Notes: generated by a model from the letters alone, not told the origin. Shown: positions 1 through 8,130, numbered from the stretch's first letter. The stretch: 10,679 nucleotides of DNA from Dokdonella_A sp039926425 (GCF_039926425.1 NZ_JBDSWZ010000021.1:1-10679); one strand, 5' to 3'. Made by a program: numbers and translations.

Positions 1-396
1 CCCACGCGCGCCCGCGCCTGGCTGATCGGAACAGCGAGCAACCGCGCTCTGCATGTGCGTCCGATGATTCTTGCGCGTTCCGTATTCTCGACTGGCTCCC
101 TTGGAAGCACGTGGAGCGGGCAATGGATACTCGTTCCGGATGACGAAGGAACTCCACGGATCTTCGATTTCGGCGAACCGACCAGCCGCGATTCGGAAAG
201 CTTCCATCTCACGGATGAGAGGAGTGACGCGGCGCTTGATTGCCGTGTCGGAACGCTCAGCCATCAGCCCGAATTGTGCACGCTGTCAGCGGCCGGATCG
301 CCGATCGCCGATTTCGACCAGATCGGAATCGACCACCTGAGCGGCGGGGGTGGAATCAGTGGCGGTCGCGTCAAGCTGGTGCGCGTGCCGCGTTGA
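1..396 (+). CDS. 3' end of an unrecognised protein (partial, open at left edge)
   Basis: The frame is open from the first base of the window and stops at a TGA at 394-396, giving about 131 C-terminal residues. I do not recognise the product. The sequence is mixed polar and hydrophobic, with two cysteines about 12 residues apart (DCRVG and ELCTL), a glycine-rich stretch (SGGGGISGG) and a basic end (KLVRVPR), which would suit a secreted or beta-rich domain. No membrane segment or known catalytic motif is visible. My hand count of third codon positions gives roughly two thirds G or C, which looks lower than in the neighbouring genes, so this could be a less constrained gene, an acquired gene or a spurious frame. 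Internal GTG and ATG codons exist at 55 and 64, but being open to the edge favours a truncated longer gene. It would be convergent with grxC, with a 137-base gap (397-533) that holds no gene and only a weak 6-bp inverted repeat (429-434/451-456). Confidence 0.4.
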   Translation, partial: PTRARAWLIGTASNRALHVRPMILARSVFSTGSLGSTWSGQWILVPDDEGTPRIFDFGEPTSRDSESFHLTDERSDAALDCRVGTLSHQPELCTLSAAGSPIADFDQIGIDHLSGGGGISGGRVKLVRVPR

Positions 397-533
397 GAAG
401 CCGGGTGATCGCGTGATTGCGCTCACTGGAGGCTGTCGGCGGCGCAAGCGAGCCTCGAACGCGTTGACGGTACTGACCAGAATGCCGCGGTTGAAGCGCG
501 CGCGATGTGGCGCAATGTCGCCCGCGTGTTCGT

Positions 534-797
534 TCAGGGCCCGGACTCGACCAGTTCACGCAGACGTCCGCTCCGCTCGGCGGCAACCAGATCATCGAAA
601 CCGCCGACATGCGTTTCATTGATGAAAATCTGCGGCACGGTGCGCCGTCCGCCGCTCCGGGTCAGCATTTCCTCGCGCCGTGAGAGATCCAGGTCCACGC
701 GTACTTCCTCATAATCGAGCCCGCGCTGTTTCAGGAAATTCTTTGCCGACACGCAGTACGGACAAATCGCCGTCGAGAAGATCAGGACCTTGTGCAT
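534..797 (-). CDS. grxC: Glutaredoxin 3 (monothiol/dithiol disulfide reductase)
   Basis: This is an 87-residue thioredoxin-fold protein, the usual size for glutaredoxin 3. It reduces protein and low-molecular-weight disulfides in the cytoplasm using glutathione. The sequence shows the dithiol active site C12-P-Y-C15 right after the first beta strand, the cis-proline motif T53-V-P55 followed by QIFIN, and the glutathione-contacting HVGGFDDL at 63-70. The RRTVPQIF stretch is typical of GrxC. I chose the ATG at 795-797 because it gives the standard N-terminus only 11 residues before the active site. Longer upstream readings would add unrelated sequence. A GGAA about 8 bases before the start could serve as a weak ribosome binding site. 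The gene is divergent from bepA, and the 195-base gap between them must hold promoters for both. I saw no convincing -35/-10 pair there. Confidence 0.95.
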   Translation of the reverse strand: MHKVLIFSTAICPYCVSAKNFLKQRGLDYEEVRVDLDLSRREEMLTRSGGRRTVPQIFINETHVGGFDDLVAAERSGRLRELVESGP

Positions 798-992
798 TGA
801 CTTGGGTTCCAGTGGCCATTGAATCGCAAGATTGCGGCGCATTCTGATCGGTTGCAAGCCGTATCCCGCGTCACCGGAGTGAAACCACGCCGGGTAGCGG
901 AAATTGAATGCCAGGTGCCGTATCGTCCGCAGTGGCCAGCGTTGCAGTCGCGCGCTGATGTGGTTGGCAGTCCTTCGATTCCGGTATCCGTG

Positions 993-2726
993 ATGGTACG
1001 TAGAAGCCCGTTTTCCCATCGCATGTGTGTTCTCGCGGCATCGCTGATCGTGAGTCTTGCCACGGCACGCGAGCCCGACGTGAGACTGCCCGACATCGGC
1101 AGCTCGGCGGCGGCGATCCTGTCGCCGCAGGATTTGCACGACTACGGCGCGGAAATGCTGCAGGAGATGCGCGCGTACGGAATGGTCCTCGACGACGCGC
1201 TGCTCACCGATTACATCAACGCGCTCGGCTTCAAACTGGTCGCGGCCAGCGATCATCCGGACATGTCGTTTGACTTCTTCATCGTTCGCGATCCGCAGAT
1301 CAACGCGTTCGCGGCGCCCGGGGGCTTTGTCGCCGCCAACGCGGGGCTGATCACCGCGATGCAGAGCGAAGACGAACTCGCCGGTGTGATGGCGCACGAA
1401 ATCTCGCATGTCGAGCAGCAACACATTCTGCGCGCGTTCGAAGACACGAAGAAGATGTCGATTCCGATCATGCTCGGCATGCTCGGCGTGATGATCGCCG
1501 CGTCGCACAGCCGGGATGACACCGCCGCCGCAGCGATGATGACCGGAACATCGCTGATCCAGCAGCGGCAGATCAACTTCACGCGCAGCGAGGAAGCGGA
1601 AGCGGATCGGGTCGGCATCGACACGCTGGCACGGGCGAGTTTCGATCCATCGGCAATGGCTGGCGCGTTCCAGACGCTGCAGAAAGTAATGCGCGTGAAC
1701 GGGGTCGACGTCCCGGAATTCCTGCTCGACCACCCTCTCGATACCAAACGCATCGCTGACGCGAAAGCACGCGCGGCACAGTTGGGTTGCCCTTCGACGC
1801 CGCGGTTGGCGGCGACACACACGACGCTGCTATCCGGCGCACTCGATTTGCGGGTTCCCGCGAGAGGCGTGGCCGAAGCGGCGGCATTGCCGCTCGACGA
1901 CGCGTCCGCCAACGCGGCAAGTGCAGCGGCCGTCACCTCGATCGGCGCAACGCCGGCCGACGGGAAAACCCTGCCGCCCGTGTCCGTGACGGCATGCTTC
2001 AGACATCCAGAAACAGCGGGCTACTTCGAACTGATGCGCGAACGTGCCCGCGTTCTGAGCGCACAATCAATGCCGGCGATGCGCGGCTACTATGCCGACA
2101 ATCTCCGTGACGACCCTGCGTTCGATACACCCGCCAATCGCTACGGCTACGCGCTGGCCCTGATCGAAACGCGCCAGCCGACGCTTGCCGCCAAAGAGCT
2201 GAAGAAGCTGTCGGACAACCAACCCAGTTCGCCGGTATTCGGGCTTGCTCTCGCGCACGCCGAGGACCTGGGGGGCGACAAGGCCGGCGCGCTGAAACGC
2301 TTCGAACAGCTCAGCGGCGACTTTCCCGGCAATCGCGCCGTCACGCTCACATACTCCGACGCGCTGCTTGCCAAGGGCGAGCTGAAAAGTGCGCGGCGTG
2401 CACTTGAACTGCTTCGACCGATGGTCGAACGGCACGCGGACGATCCGGACCTGCAGAAGAGTTACGGTCGCGCCAACGAGCTCGCAGGCGACAAGATCCG
2501 CGCTGCCGAAGCATACGCCGAGGCCGCGTTTCTGACCGGCCACGCCGAGGATGCACTCAATCAGCTCAAGCGGCTCTCGAAGGAGTCGGACCTCACCTAT
2601 TACCAGCGCAGCAGAATTGACGCGCGGATCACGCAGTTGACGCCGACCGTGCTCGCCATGCGCAAGCGTGACGCCCCGACCCCGGATTCAATCGCACCCG
2701 CGTTTTCGTGCTGCAGGGCGCGTTGA
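993..2726 (+). CDS. bepA: BepA-like periplasmic M48 metalloprotease with TPR domain
   Basis: The product is a 577-residue exported zinc protease and chaperone of the BepA (YfgC) family. In E. coli, BepA helps or degrades stalled outer-membrane proteins such as LptD at the BAM complex. Residues 1-25 form a signal peptide (basic MVRRSPFSHRM, hydrophobic core, ATA/RE cleavage). The M48 domain has the zinc motif H135-E-I-S-H139, the third ligand in EEAEAD (E203) and the conserved LLDHPLD histidine (H247), matching E. coli H136/E137/H140, E201 and H246. A helical TPR region covers roughly 350-560. Between the two lies an Ala-rich insert (about 264-343) that makes the protein some 90 residues longer than E. 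coli BepA (487). I chose the ATG at 993 because it puts the signal peptide at the N-terminus. GTG 990 and ATG 1023 are alternatives, and none has a clear Shine-Dalgarno. The in-frame sequence from 819 to 992 is not secretory and was left out. Confidence 0.9.
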   Translation: MVRRSPFSHRMCVLAASLIVSLATAREPDVRLPDIGSSAAAILSPQDLHDYGAEMLQEMRAYGMVLDDALLTDYINALGFKLVAASDHPDMSFDFFIVRDPQINAFAAPGGFVAANAGLITAMQSEDELAGVMAHEISHVEQQHILRAFEDTKKMSIPIMLGMLGVMIAASHSRDDTAAAAMMTGTSLIQQRQINFTRSEEAEADRVGIDTLARASFDPSAMAGAFQTLQKVMRVNGVDVPEFLLDHPLDTKRIADAKARAAQLGCPSTPRLAATHTTLLSGALDLRVPARGVAEAAALPLDDASANAASAAAVTSIGATPADGKTLPPVSVTACFRHPETAGYFELMRERARVLSAQSMPAMRGYYADNLRDDPAFDTPANRYGYALALIETRQPTLAAKELKKLSDNQPSSPVFGLALAHAEDLGGDKAGALKRFEQLSGDFPGNRAVTLTYSDALLAKGELKSARRALELLRPMVERHADDPDLQKSYGRANELAGDKIRAAEAYAEAAFLTGHAEDALNQLKRLSKESDLTYYQRSRIDARITQLTPTVLAMRKRDAPTPDSIAPAFSCCRAR

Positions 2727-2819
2727 GCGAGGCTTCATCCCCAGACCGTCATCGTCTTGAAACGCTCCACGCGGCGTCATCGGCGCCTTCGGGTGGTGGA
2801 AAGACGATTATTGTCGCTT

Positions 2820-2837
2820 CTGTCATTCTCCCGTAAC
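2820..2837 (+). promoter_or_regulatory. Candidate Pho box (PhoB binding site) upstream of phoB
   Basis: The sequence reads CTGTCAT, then four bases (TCTC), then CCGTAAC. The first heptamer is a perfect match to the PhoB recognition half-site. The second keeps C-GT-A but matches only 4 of 7 positions. The 7+4+7 arrangement with an 11-base period is the known layout of Pho boxes in Enterobacteria. It lies 61 bases before the phoB start codon, where a PhoB-activated promoter would be expected. No good -10 hexamer is visible at the expected distance (the region around 2850-2855 is a poor match), so the promoter itself is unproven. Confidence 0.5.
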
Positions 2838-2898
2838 ACAATATCGCTGCAATACCCTCGTCATAAAGCGCACCTCCGCGCTCAACCCGGGTGACAGC

Positions 2899-3588
2899 GT
2901 GCAAAAGCACATCCTCATCGTCGAAGACGAAACCGCGATTCGAGACATGGTCGCATTTGCGTTGCGCAAGGCAGGCATGGAGGCGATGCATGCCGCGGAT
3001 GCGCGTGCCGCGCAGACTGCAATCGGCGAGCGCGTTCCGGATCTGATCCTGCTCGACTGGATGCTGCCGGGCATGAGCGGCATCGACCTCGCCCGCCGTC
3101 TGCGCAAGGACGAACTGACGCGCGAGGTGCCGATCATCATGCTGACCGCGCGGGGCGAGGAAACCGACCGCGTCGGCGGCCTCGATGCGGGCGTCGACGA
3201 CTACGTGGTCAAGCCGTTCTCGACCCGCGAGCTTCTGGCGCGCATCCGCGCGGTGATCCGGCGAACGCATGGCGAGGATGCGGAGGGCGTCGTCGACCTC
3301 GGCGGCCTGCGCATCGACAGCGCCGCGCATCGCGTGTTCTGTGGCGACCAGCCGGTGCACATCGGCCCGACCGAGTATCGACTCCTCCATTTCTTCATGA
3401 CGCACGCCGAACGCGTCTACACGCGCAGCCAGCTGCTCGACCACGTGTGGGGAGGCGGAGTGTACGTGGAGGAACGAACGGTCGACGTGCATATCCGGCG
3501 GCTTCGAAAGACCCTCGAACCCTACAGCCGCGACGCGCTGGTGCAGACGGTGCGAGGCGCCGGTTATCGATTTTCGACCAGCGTGTGA
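2899..3588 (+). CDS. phoB: Phosphate regulon response regulator PhoB
   Basis: This 229-residue OmpR/PhoB-family transcription activator has exactly the length of E. coli PhoB. The receiver domain (about 1-120) has the acidic pocket E9-D10, the phospho-acceptor D53 in LILLDWMLPG, MLTARGEE and the conserved lysine in DDYVVKPFS. The winged-helix DNA-binding domain (about 130-227) shows the recognition-helix pattern VDVHIRRLRK and the C-terminal hairpin VRGAGYRFS. Phosphorylated by PhoR under phosphate limitation, it should activate Pho regulon promoters. The start is a GTG at 2899, preceded by GGGTGA at 2889-2894, and it gives the standard N-terminus MQKHILIVEDE. The candidate Pho box at 2820-2837 suggests positive autoregulation. 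It is followed by phoR after a 118-base gap, longer than usual for this pair. Confidence 0.97.
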   Translation: MQKHILIVEDETAIRDMVAFALRKAGMEAMHAADARAAQTAIGERVPDLILLDWMLPGMSGIDLARRLRKDELTREVPIIMLTARGEETDRVGGLDAGVDDYVVKPFSTRELLARIRAVIRRTHGEDAEGVVDLGGLRIDSAAHRVFCGDQPVHIGPTEYRLLHFFMTHAERVYTRSQLLDHVWGGGVYVEERTVDVHIRRLRKTLEPYSRDALVQTVRGAGYRFSTSV

Positions 3589-3706
3589 GTCACCGTCGCA
3601 TCGCGCCATTGGCCGTCAACGCTGCATCGGCCTTCGGAACACCGGCGCCTGGACCTGATGCGTTGGCGTCTTGCGTGTTGGCTTTGTTTGCGACCGGATC
3701 TCCGCG

Positions 3707-5020
3707 ATGCCTTCGCGCCTGAGTCGTGCGTGGCGATCCAGCGCTTGGCGCATGGGCGCGCTGTTTCTGGTCGCCGTCGCTGCGGGCGCATGGCTGCATG
3801 CGCTGCTTGAAAGCCTGCTGGTGTTTGCGACCGCTGCACTGGCCATCGGTTTGTTCCGGCTCTTGCGATTCGGCGAATTGCTGACCAGCCGCAGGCGCGT
3901 GCCGGCGTCCAACGGCCACGGAGTCTGGGACGAAATCCAGAACCTCGTGCGTCGCCGCCAGCGCGCAGCCAGTGATGACAAGCGACGCCTTCTTCGCCAG
4001 CTTCACGCGTTCCGCGATGCCGCCGCGGCCATGCCGGATGCGGTCGTTGCGCTCGATCTCGACCGGCGCATCCAGTGGTTCAACAGCGCTGCCGGCCAGT
4101 TGCTCGGACTGAAATATCCGCAGGACATCGGTGGCCATCTGACCAACCTCGTGCGCGCGCCGCGCTTCGCCGACTGGTTGCGGCTGGACACCGTCGATGC
4201 GTTGGCCGATCTCGCTTCGCCGGTCGACGAAGCCGTTCGGCTGAACGTGCGCCTGATCCGCTATGCCGAAAATCGGGCGCTGCTCGTTGCGCGCGACGTC
4301 AGCCCGCTGATGCGGCTGGAACAGGTGCGCCGTGACTTCGTCGCCAACGTGTCGCACGAGTTGCGCACGCCGCTGACCGTGGTGCACGGCTATCTCGACA
4401 TGATCGAGCCGGACCAGTTTCCGGAATACGAGCCGATCCTGCATGAGCTGCGCATCCAGTCGCGCCGCATGACGCAGATCGTCGAAGATCTTCTGACACT
4501 GTCGCGCCTTGAAGCACAGAACGAACTGTTGCTCGAACGCATCAGTCTTCGCTCGTTGCTCGAAGCCCTGCGGCGGGAAGCGACGGCGCTGAGCCATGGC
4601 CAGCACGAAATCATCACCGAACTGCTCGGCCCACATGATCTCTCCGGATCGGCAAAGGATCTGCACAGTGCGTTCTCCAACCTCGTCACGAACGCCGTGC
4701 GCTACACGCCGGCAGGTGGCCGAATCACGTTGCGGTGGGAAAGCGATTCGGGCGGCGCACGATTGTCGGTGACCGATACCGGCCAAGGCATTCCTTCACA
4801 GCACATCCCGCGCCTGACCGAGCGGTTCTATCGCGTCTCGACGAGCCGCTCGCGCGAAAGCGGTGGCACGGGCCTTGGCTTGTCGATCGTCAAGCACGTG
4901 TTGCAGATCCATCACGCACATCTGGACATCCGCAGCGAGCCGAATATCGGCAGCACGTTCACGTGCGTGTTCGATGCTCGGCATCTGCTCGAGCCCGCAT
5001 CCCTGGTAGCGTCCTCATGA
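3707..5020 (+). CDS. phoR: Phosphate regulon sensor histidine kinase PhoR
   Basis: This 437-residue inner-membrane kinase is the partner of PhoB (E. coli PhoR: 431 residues). Two closely spaced hydrophobic helices (about 17-34 and 36-50) form the short membrane hairpin typical of PhoR, with no sizeable periplasmic sensor domain. A basic linker is followed by a PAS domain (about 95-200, containing MPDAVVALDLDRRIQWFN). The dimerisation/phosphotransfer helix carries H217 in ANVSHELRTPL, close to E. coli H213. The ATPase domain has the N box at N329 (SNLVTNAVRYTP), the G1 box at D357 (DTGQGIP), the F box (TERFYRV) and the G2 box (GGTGLGLSIV). I chose the ATG at 3707 because the alternative TTG at 3671 only adds a non-conserved stretch. 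The ribosome site is weak. The stop codon overlaps the pstS start. Lacking a periplasmic domain, PhoR of this type is known to receive its signal through other proteins (PstSCAB/PhoU). Confidence 0.96.
   Translation: MPSRLSRAWRSSAWRMGALFLVAVAAGAWLHALLESLLVFATAALAIGLFRLLRFGELLTSRRRVPASNGHGVWDEIQNLVRRRQRAASDDKRRLLRQLHAFRDAAAAMPDAVVALDLDRRIQWFNSAAGQLLGLKYPQDIGGHLTNLVRAPRFADWLRLDTVDALADLASPVDEAVRLNVRLIRYAENRALLVARDVSPLMRLEQVRRDFVANVSHELRTPLTVVHGYLDMIEPDQFPEYEPILHELRIQSRRMTQIVEDLLTLSRLEAQNELLLERISLRSLLEALRREATALSHGQHEIITELLGPHDLSGSAKDLHSAFSNLVTNAVRYTPAGGRITLRWESDSGGARLSVTDTGQGIPSQHIPRLTERFYRVSTSRSRESGGTGLGLSIVKHVLQIHHAHLDIRSEPNIGSTFTCVFDARHLLEPASLVASS
5017..5020 (+). other. ATGA stop/start overlap coupling phoR and pstS
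   Basis: The pstS start codon ATG (5017-5019) overlaps the phoR stop codon TGA (5018-5020). This overlap usually allows terminating ribosomes to restart on the next gene. There is no strong Shine-Dalgarno before it, so pstS translation probably depends on phoR translation. That dependence is inference. Confidence 0.8.
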
Positions 5021-5958
5021 AGTGGTGCTGCGTGATCGTGACGGCGACGTTGCTGATCGCAGCTTTGCCGCGCGCATCGAGCGCAGGCGAGCTGTCCGGC
5101 AGCCTCACCTGCGTCGGATCCGACAGCGTCAGCGCACTGGTCACGCGCTGGGCGACGGCATTCCACGCGCGACACCCACTGGCGCGCATCCAGGTGCAGG
5201 CGGCAGGTTCCGGCAGCGCGCCGCTCGCGCTCAACGAAGGCGCAACGGACATCGGCTCGATGAGCCGTGCGATGAACGAACGCGAGACTGCCGACTTCCG
5301 CGATCGATACGGATACGAACCGACGCGTATCGTCATCGCGCGCGATGCAGTTGTCGTGTTCGTCCATCCCGACAATCCGATTCGTCGCATCACGATCGCG
5401 GAACTGGATGCGATTTATTCGACGCACCGTCGATGCGGCGCACCGAAACCGATCGATCGCTGGGCAGATCTCGACGCGGACGCGGACGCGCGCAGCGGGT
5501 TGGCGAGCCTTTCGATCCTCGCGGTCGGTCGCGATGCCAGTTCGGGAACGCACGAAGTCGTTCGCGAGTCCGCCTTGTGCGACGGAGAGTTCAGACCCGC
5601 GGTCATTGCCTGGCCTGGCAACGGGGCCATCGTCGGCACCGTTGCGCGCAACCGCGCGGCAATCGGCTACGCTTCCATCGGCTATGTCAACGGCCTGGTG
5701 AAACCCCTCGCGCTCGCGCGTGCGCAACGCGACGACGGCATCCTGGCGGATGCTCAAAGCGTCACGAATGGCAGCTACCCTCTGACACGGGAGCTGTACT
5801 TCTACATCAACCGCCGACCCGGCCACGTGCTTGCAGACCTGCCGAAAGCATTTGTCGAATACGCCCTGTCCGAAGAAGGCCAGACGCTCGTGCGACAGGA
5901 AGGGTTCGTCCCGCTGATCGCCGGCGAGCGTGCGGCACAGTACGCCCTCATCGATTGA
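5017..5958 (+). CDS. pstS: PstS-family periplasmic phosphate-binding protein
   Basis: The product is 313 residues, including a 23-residue signal peptide (MKWCC start, hydrophobic core, ASSA/GE cleavage), so it should be periplasmic. The mature protein has the type II periplasmic-binding fold motifs of PstS: LTCVGSDS at the first phosphate loop (30-37), AGSGSAPLAL (63-72), TDIGSMSRAM and the R172-D-A-S-S-G-T178 anion-binding loop. It ends in the family's EGQTLVRQEGFVPL. Cysteines C140 and C188 could form a disulfide. There is no lipobox. It belongs to the divergent PstS branch often annotated only as substrate-binding protein, so phosphate as ligand is inferred from family and context. It is translationally coupled to phoR and lies 22 bases before ppk. 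No pstC, pstA, pstB or phoU is in this window, so it must either share a transporter encoded elsewhere or act in sensing. Confidence 0.85.
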   Translation: MKWCCVIVTATLLIAALPRASSAGELSGSLTCVGSDSVSALVTRWATAFHARHPLARIQVQAAGSGSAPLALNEGATDIGSMSRAMNERETADFRDRYGYEPTRIVIARDAVVVFVHPDNPIRRITIAELDAIYSTHRRCGAPKPIDRWADLDADADARSGLASLSILAVGRDASSGTHEVVRESALCDGEFRPAVIAWPGNGAIVGTVARNRAAIGYASIGYVNGLVKPLALARAQRDDGILADAQSVTNGSYPLTRELYFYINRRPGHVLADLPKAFVEYALSEEGQTLVRQEGFVPLIAGERAAQYALID

Positions 5959-5980
5959 ACTCTCGACACGGACTCGCACG

Positions 5981-8059
5981 ATGAATCGTGAAGCGGTGCA
6001 AAACCTGAAAGAACCGGGCCTTTATCTCAACCGCGAACTGGCCCAGCTCGAGTTCAACTTCCGGGTGATCGCGCAAGCGGAAGACCCGACCATGCCGCTG
6101 CTCGAGCGCATGCGCTATCTGTGCATCTCGTGCTCGAACCTCGATGAATTCTTCGAGGTGCGCGTCGCGATCCTTCGACAGCAGTTGAGTCGTGGCGAGA
6201 CGCGCCAGGGCGCCGATGCGATGGCGACCGGCGAGATCCTCACGCGCATCCGCGAACGGACACTCACCCTGGTGAAGGCGCAGTACGACTTCTGGAATGC
6301 GACGCTGCTGCCCGAACTCGAGCGTGAGGGAGTGCGTTTTTCCCGACGCGACCTCTGGACTCCGAAGCAGCGCGGGTGGCTGCGTGGGTATTTCCGCAAC
6401 GAGATTCTTCCGGTGCTCTCGCCCCTCGGGCTCGATCCGGCGCACCCGTTTCCGCGCATCCTCAACAAGAGCCTCAATCTCGCCGTCGTGCTGAAGGGCC
6501 GCGATGCATTCGGTCGCGAAGGTCACATGGCGCTGGTGCGCGCGCCGCGCTCGCTCCCGCGCATCATCCGCATTCCGGCAGAGGTCGCGGAATCTCCCTA
6601 CGACTTCGTGTTCCTGTCGAGCATCCTGCACGAATTCATGGACGAGCTGTTTCCGGGAATGCAGGTGCAGGGTTCCTACCAGTTCCGCGTCACGCGCAAC
6701 AGCGAGCTGGTCGTCGACGAAGACGAAGTGGAGAACATCGCGCTTGCGCTGCGCGACGAGCTCAAGGGGCGCGGCTATGCGAAAGGCGTGCGTCTGGAGG
6801 TGGCCGACAATTGCCCGAAGGCGATTGCCGGCATGCTGATGCACAACTTCGAACTCACCGACACCGATGTCTATCGCTGCGAAGGCCCGGTCAACGTCAG
6901 TCGCATCAACTCGATCTATGACCAGATCGATCGACCCGACCTGAAGTTTCCGCCGTTCGTGCAGCGCATCCTTCCGGCAATCATCGAGGAAGTGAGCCTG
7001 TTCGACGCAATCCGCGAGCGCGACATCCTGCTGCATCATCCGTTCGAATCCTTCAGTGCAGTGATCGAACTGGTGCGCGAGGCGAGCGCGGATCCCGACG
7101 TGCTTGCGATCAAGCAGACGCTGTACCGCGTCGGCAACGATTCGCCGCTCGTCGACCATCTGATCGATGCCGCGCGGCAAGGCAAGGACGTGACGGTCGT
7201 GGTCGAGCTGCGTGCAAGGTTCGACGAGGAAGCGAACCTGCGGCTCGCCAACCGTCTGCAGGAAGCGGGCGTGCAAGTCGTCTACGGTGTGGTCGGCTTC
7301 AAGACGCACGCGAAAATGTTGTTGATCGTCCGGCGAGAACGGGGCGCGTTGCACCGCTACGTGCATCTGTCGACCGGCAACTACCACCAGGTCACGTCGC
7401 GCATCTACACCGACTTCGGCCTGATGACCGCCAACCCGGAAATCGGCGAGGACGCACATTTGCTGTTCCTGCAGATGTCCGGCCTCGGGCCGATCATCCA
7501 GACAAAATGGCTGCTGCACTCGCCCTTCACGCTCTACAAGGGCCTGATGGAAAAGATCGAACGTGAGATTTCGCACGCGCGCGAAGGCAAGCCAGCCCGC
7601 ATCATCGCCAAGATGAATGCGATCAACGAAGAAAGCGTGGTCGAAGTGTTGTATCGCGCGTCGCAGGCGGGCGTGCAGGTCGATCTGATCGTGCGTGCTG
7701 CATGCACGCTGCGTCCCGGCATCCCGGGGGTGTCCGACAACATTCGCGTGCGCTCGATCGTCGGCCGCTTCCTCGAACACAGTCGCGTGTACTGGTTCCA
7801 GAACGACGACACGCCGGAAATCTATTGCTCGAGCGCAGACTGGATGGAACGCAATCTGCTGCGGCGCATCGAGACCTGCTTTCCGATCCGCGATCCCGAA
7901 CTCGCGCGGCGGGTCTACGACGAATCCCTTGCCAACTATCTGGCCGACAACACGCACGCGTGGCAGCTCGACGCGGGCGGCAGCTATACGCGCCTGACGC
8001 CGGGCGAAGACGCGCCGCATTCGGCCCAGCAGGCGCTGCTCGCGAAGTACACGCAGTAG
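5981..8059 (+). CDS. ppk: Polyphosphate kinase 1
   Basis: The 692-residue product matches family 1 polyphosphate kinase (E. coli 688). It reversibly transfers the gamma-phosphate of ATP to inorganic polyphosphate. The N-terminal domain carries YLNRELAQLEFNFRVI-like sequence (from residue 15) and SNLDEFFEVR. The head domain follows to about residue 315, then two phospholipase D-like catalytic domains. The autophosphorylated histidine is H443 in VGFKTHAKML, followed by H462 in YVHLSTGNYH and H600 in GRFLEHSRVYWF. All three are shifted by exactly 8 from E. coli H435, H454 and H592, so the core is collinear. I chose the ATG at 5981 because it gives the conserved N-terminus. An in-frame codon at 5930 lies inside pstS. 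A weak ACGGA stands about 9 bases upstream. The 22-base gap after pstS points to one transcript. Confidence 0.97.
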   Translation: MNREAVQNLKEPGLYLNRELAQLEFNFRVIAQAEDPTMPLLERMRYLCISCSNLDEFFEVRVAILRQQLSRGETRQGADAMATGEILTRIRERTLTLVKAQYDFWNATLLPELEREGVRFSRRDLWTPKQRGWLRGYFRNEILPVLSPLGLDPAHPFPRILNKSLNLAVVLKGRDAFGREGHMALVRAPRSLPRIIRIPAEVAESPYDFVFLSSILHEFMDELFPGMQVQGSYQFRVTRNSELVVDEDEVENIALALRDELKGRGYAKGVRLEVADNCPKAIAGMLMHNFELTDTDVYRCEGPVNVSRINSIYDQIDRPDLKFPPFVQRILPAIIEEVSLFDAIRERDILLHHPFESFSAVIELVREASADPDVLAIKQTLYRVGNDSPLVDHLIDAARQGKDVTVVVELRARFDEEANLRLANRLQEAGVQVVYGVVGFKTHAKMLLIVRRERGALHRYVHLSTGNYHQVTSRIYTDFGLMTANPEIGEDAHLLFLQMSGLGPIIQTKWLLHSPFTLYKGLMEKIEREISHAREGKPARIIAKMNAINEESVVEVLYRASQAGVQVDLIVRAACTLRPGIPGVSDNIRVRSIVGRFLEHSRVYWFQNDDTPEIYCSSADWMERNLLRRIETCFPIRDPELARRVYDESLANYLADNTHAWQLDAGGSYTRLTPGEDAPHSAQQALLAKYTQ

Positions 8060-8099
8060 CTGCGGCGCATGGATTCCCGCTTGGACGTTCTGGGCAGCG

Positions 8100-8130
8100 G
8101 CCCGATCCAGGACTCGTGCGACAATCGGGC
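8100..8130 (+). other. 7-bp inverted repeat in the ppk-ppx gap
   Basis: GCCCGAT (8100-8106) and ATCGGGC (8124-8130) are perfect complements separated by 17 bases, within the 92-base gap between ppk and ppx. No T-run follows, so this is not a canonical intrinsic terminator. It may be an attenuating or mRNA-stabilising structure, or chance. A lone -10-like GACAAT (8120-8125) sits in the right arm without a partner -35. Confidence 0.25.

Noticed and set aside
429..456. GAGGCT/AGCCTC inverted repeat as a bidirectional terminator between the left-edge frame and grxC
   Set aside because: The stem is six base pairs with a 16-base loop, and no T-run follows on either strand.
819..992. In-frame 58-codon extension upstream of bepA
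   Set aside because: It would bury the signal peptide inside the protein, has no family resemblance, and lies in the gap where the divergent promoters of grxC and bepA must be.
3611..3632. Stem GGCCG/CGGCC between phoB and phoR as a terminator
   Set aside because: It has only five base pairs, a 12-base loop and no T-run. It is common by chance at this GC content, and phoB-phoR are expected to be co-transcribed.
3590..4786. Minus-strand open frame of nearly 400 codons opposite phoR
   Set aside because: It is the complement of a well-supported histidine kinase gene and has no recognisable motif or ribosome site.
8120..8125. GACAAT as a -10 element for a separate ppx promoter
   Set aside because: No acceptable -35 is found at 16-18 bases upstream, and the match is only 4 of 6.
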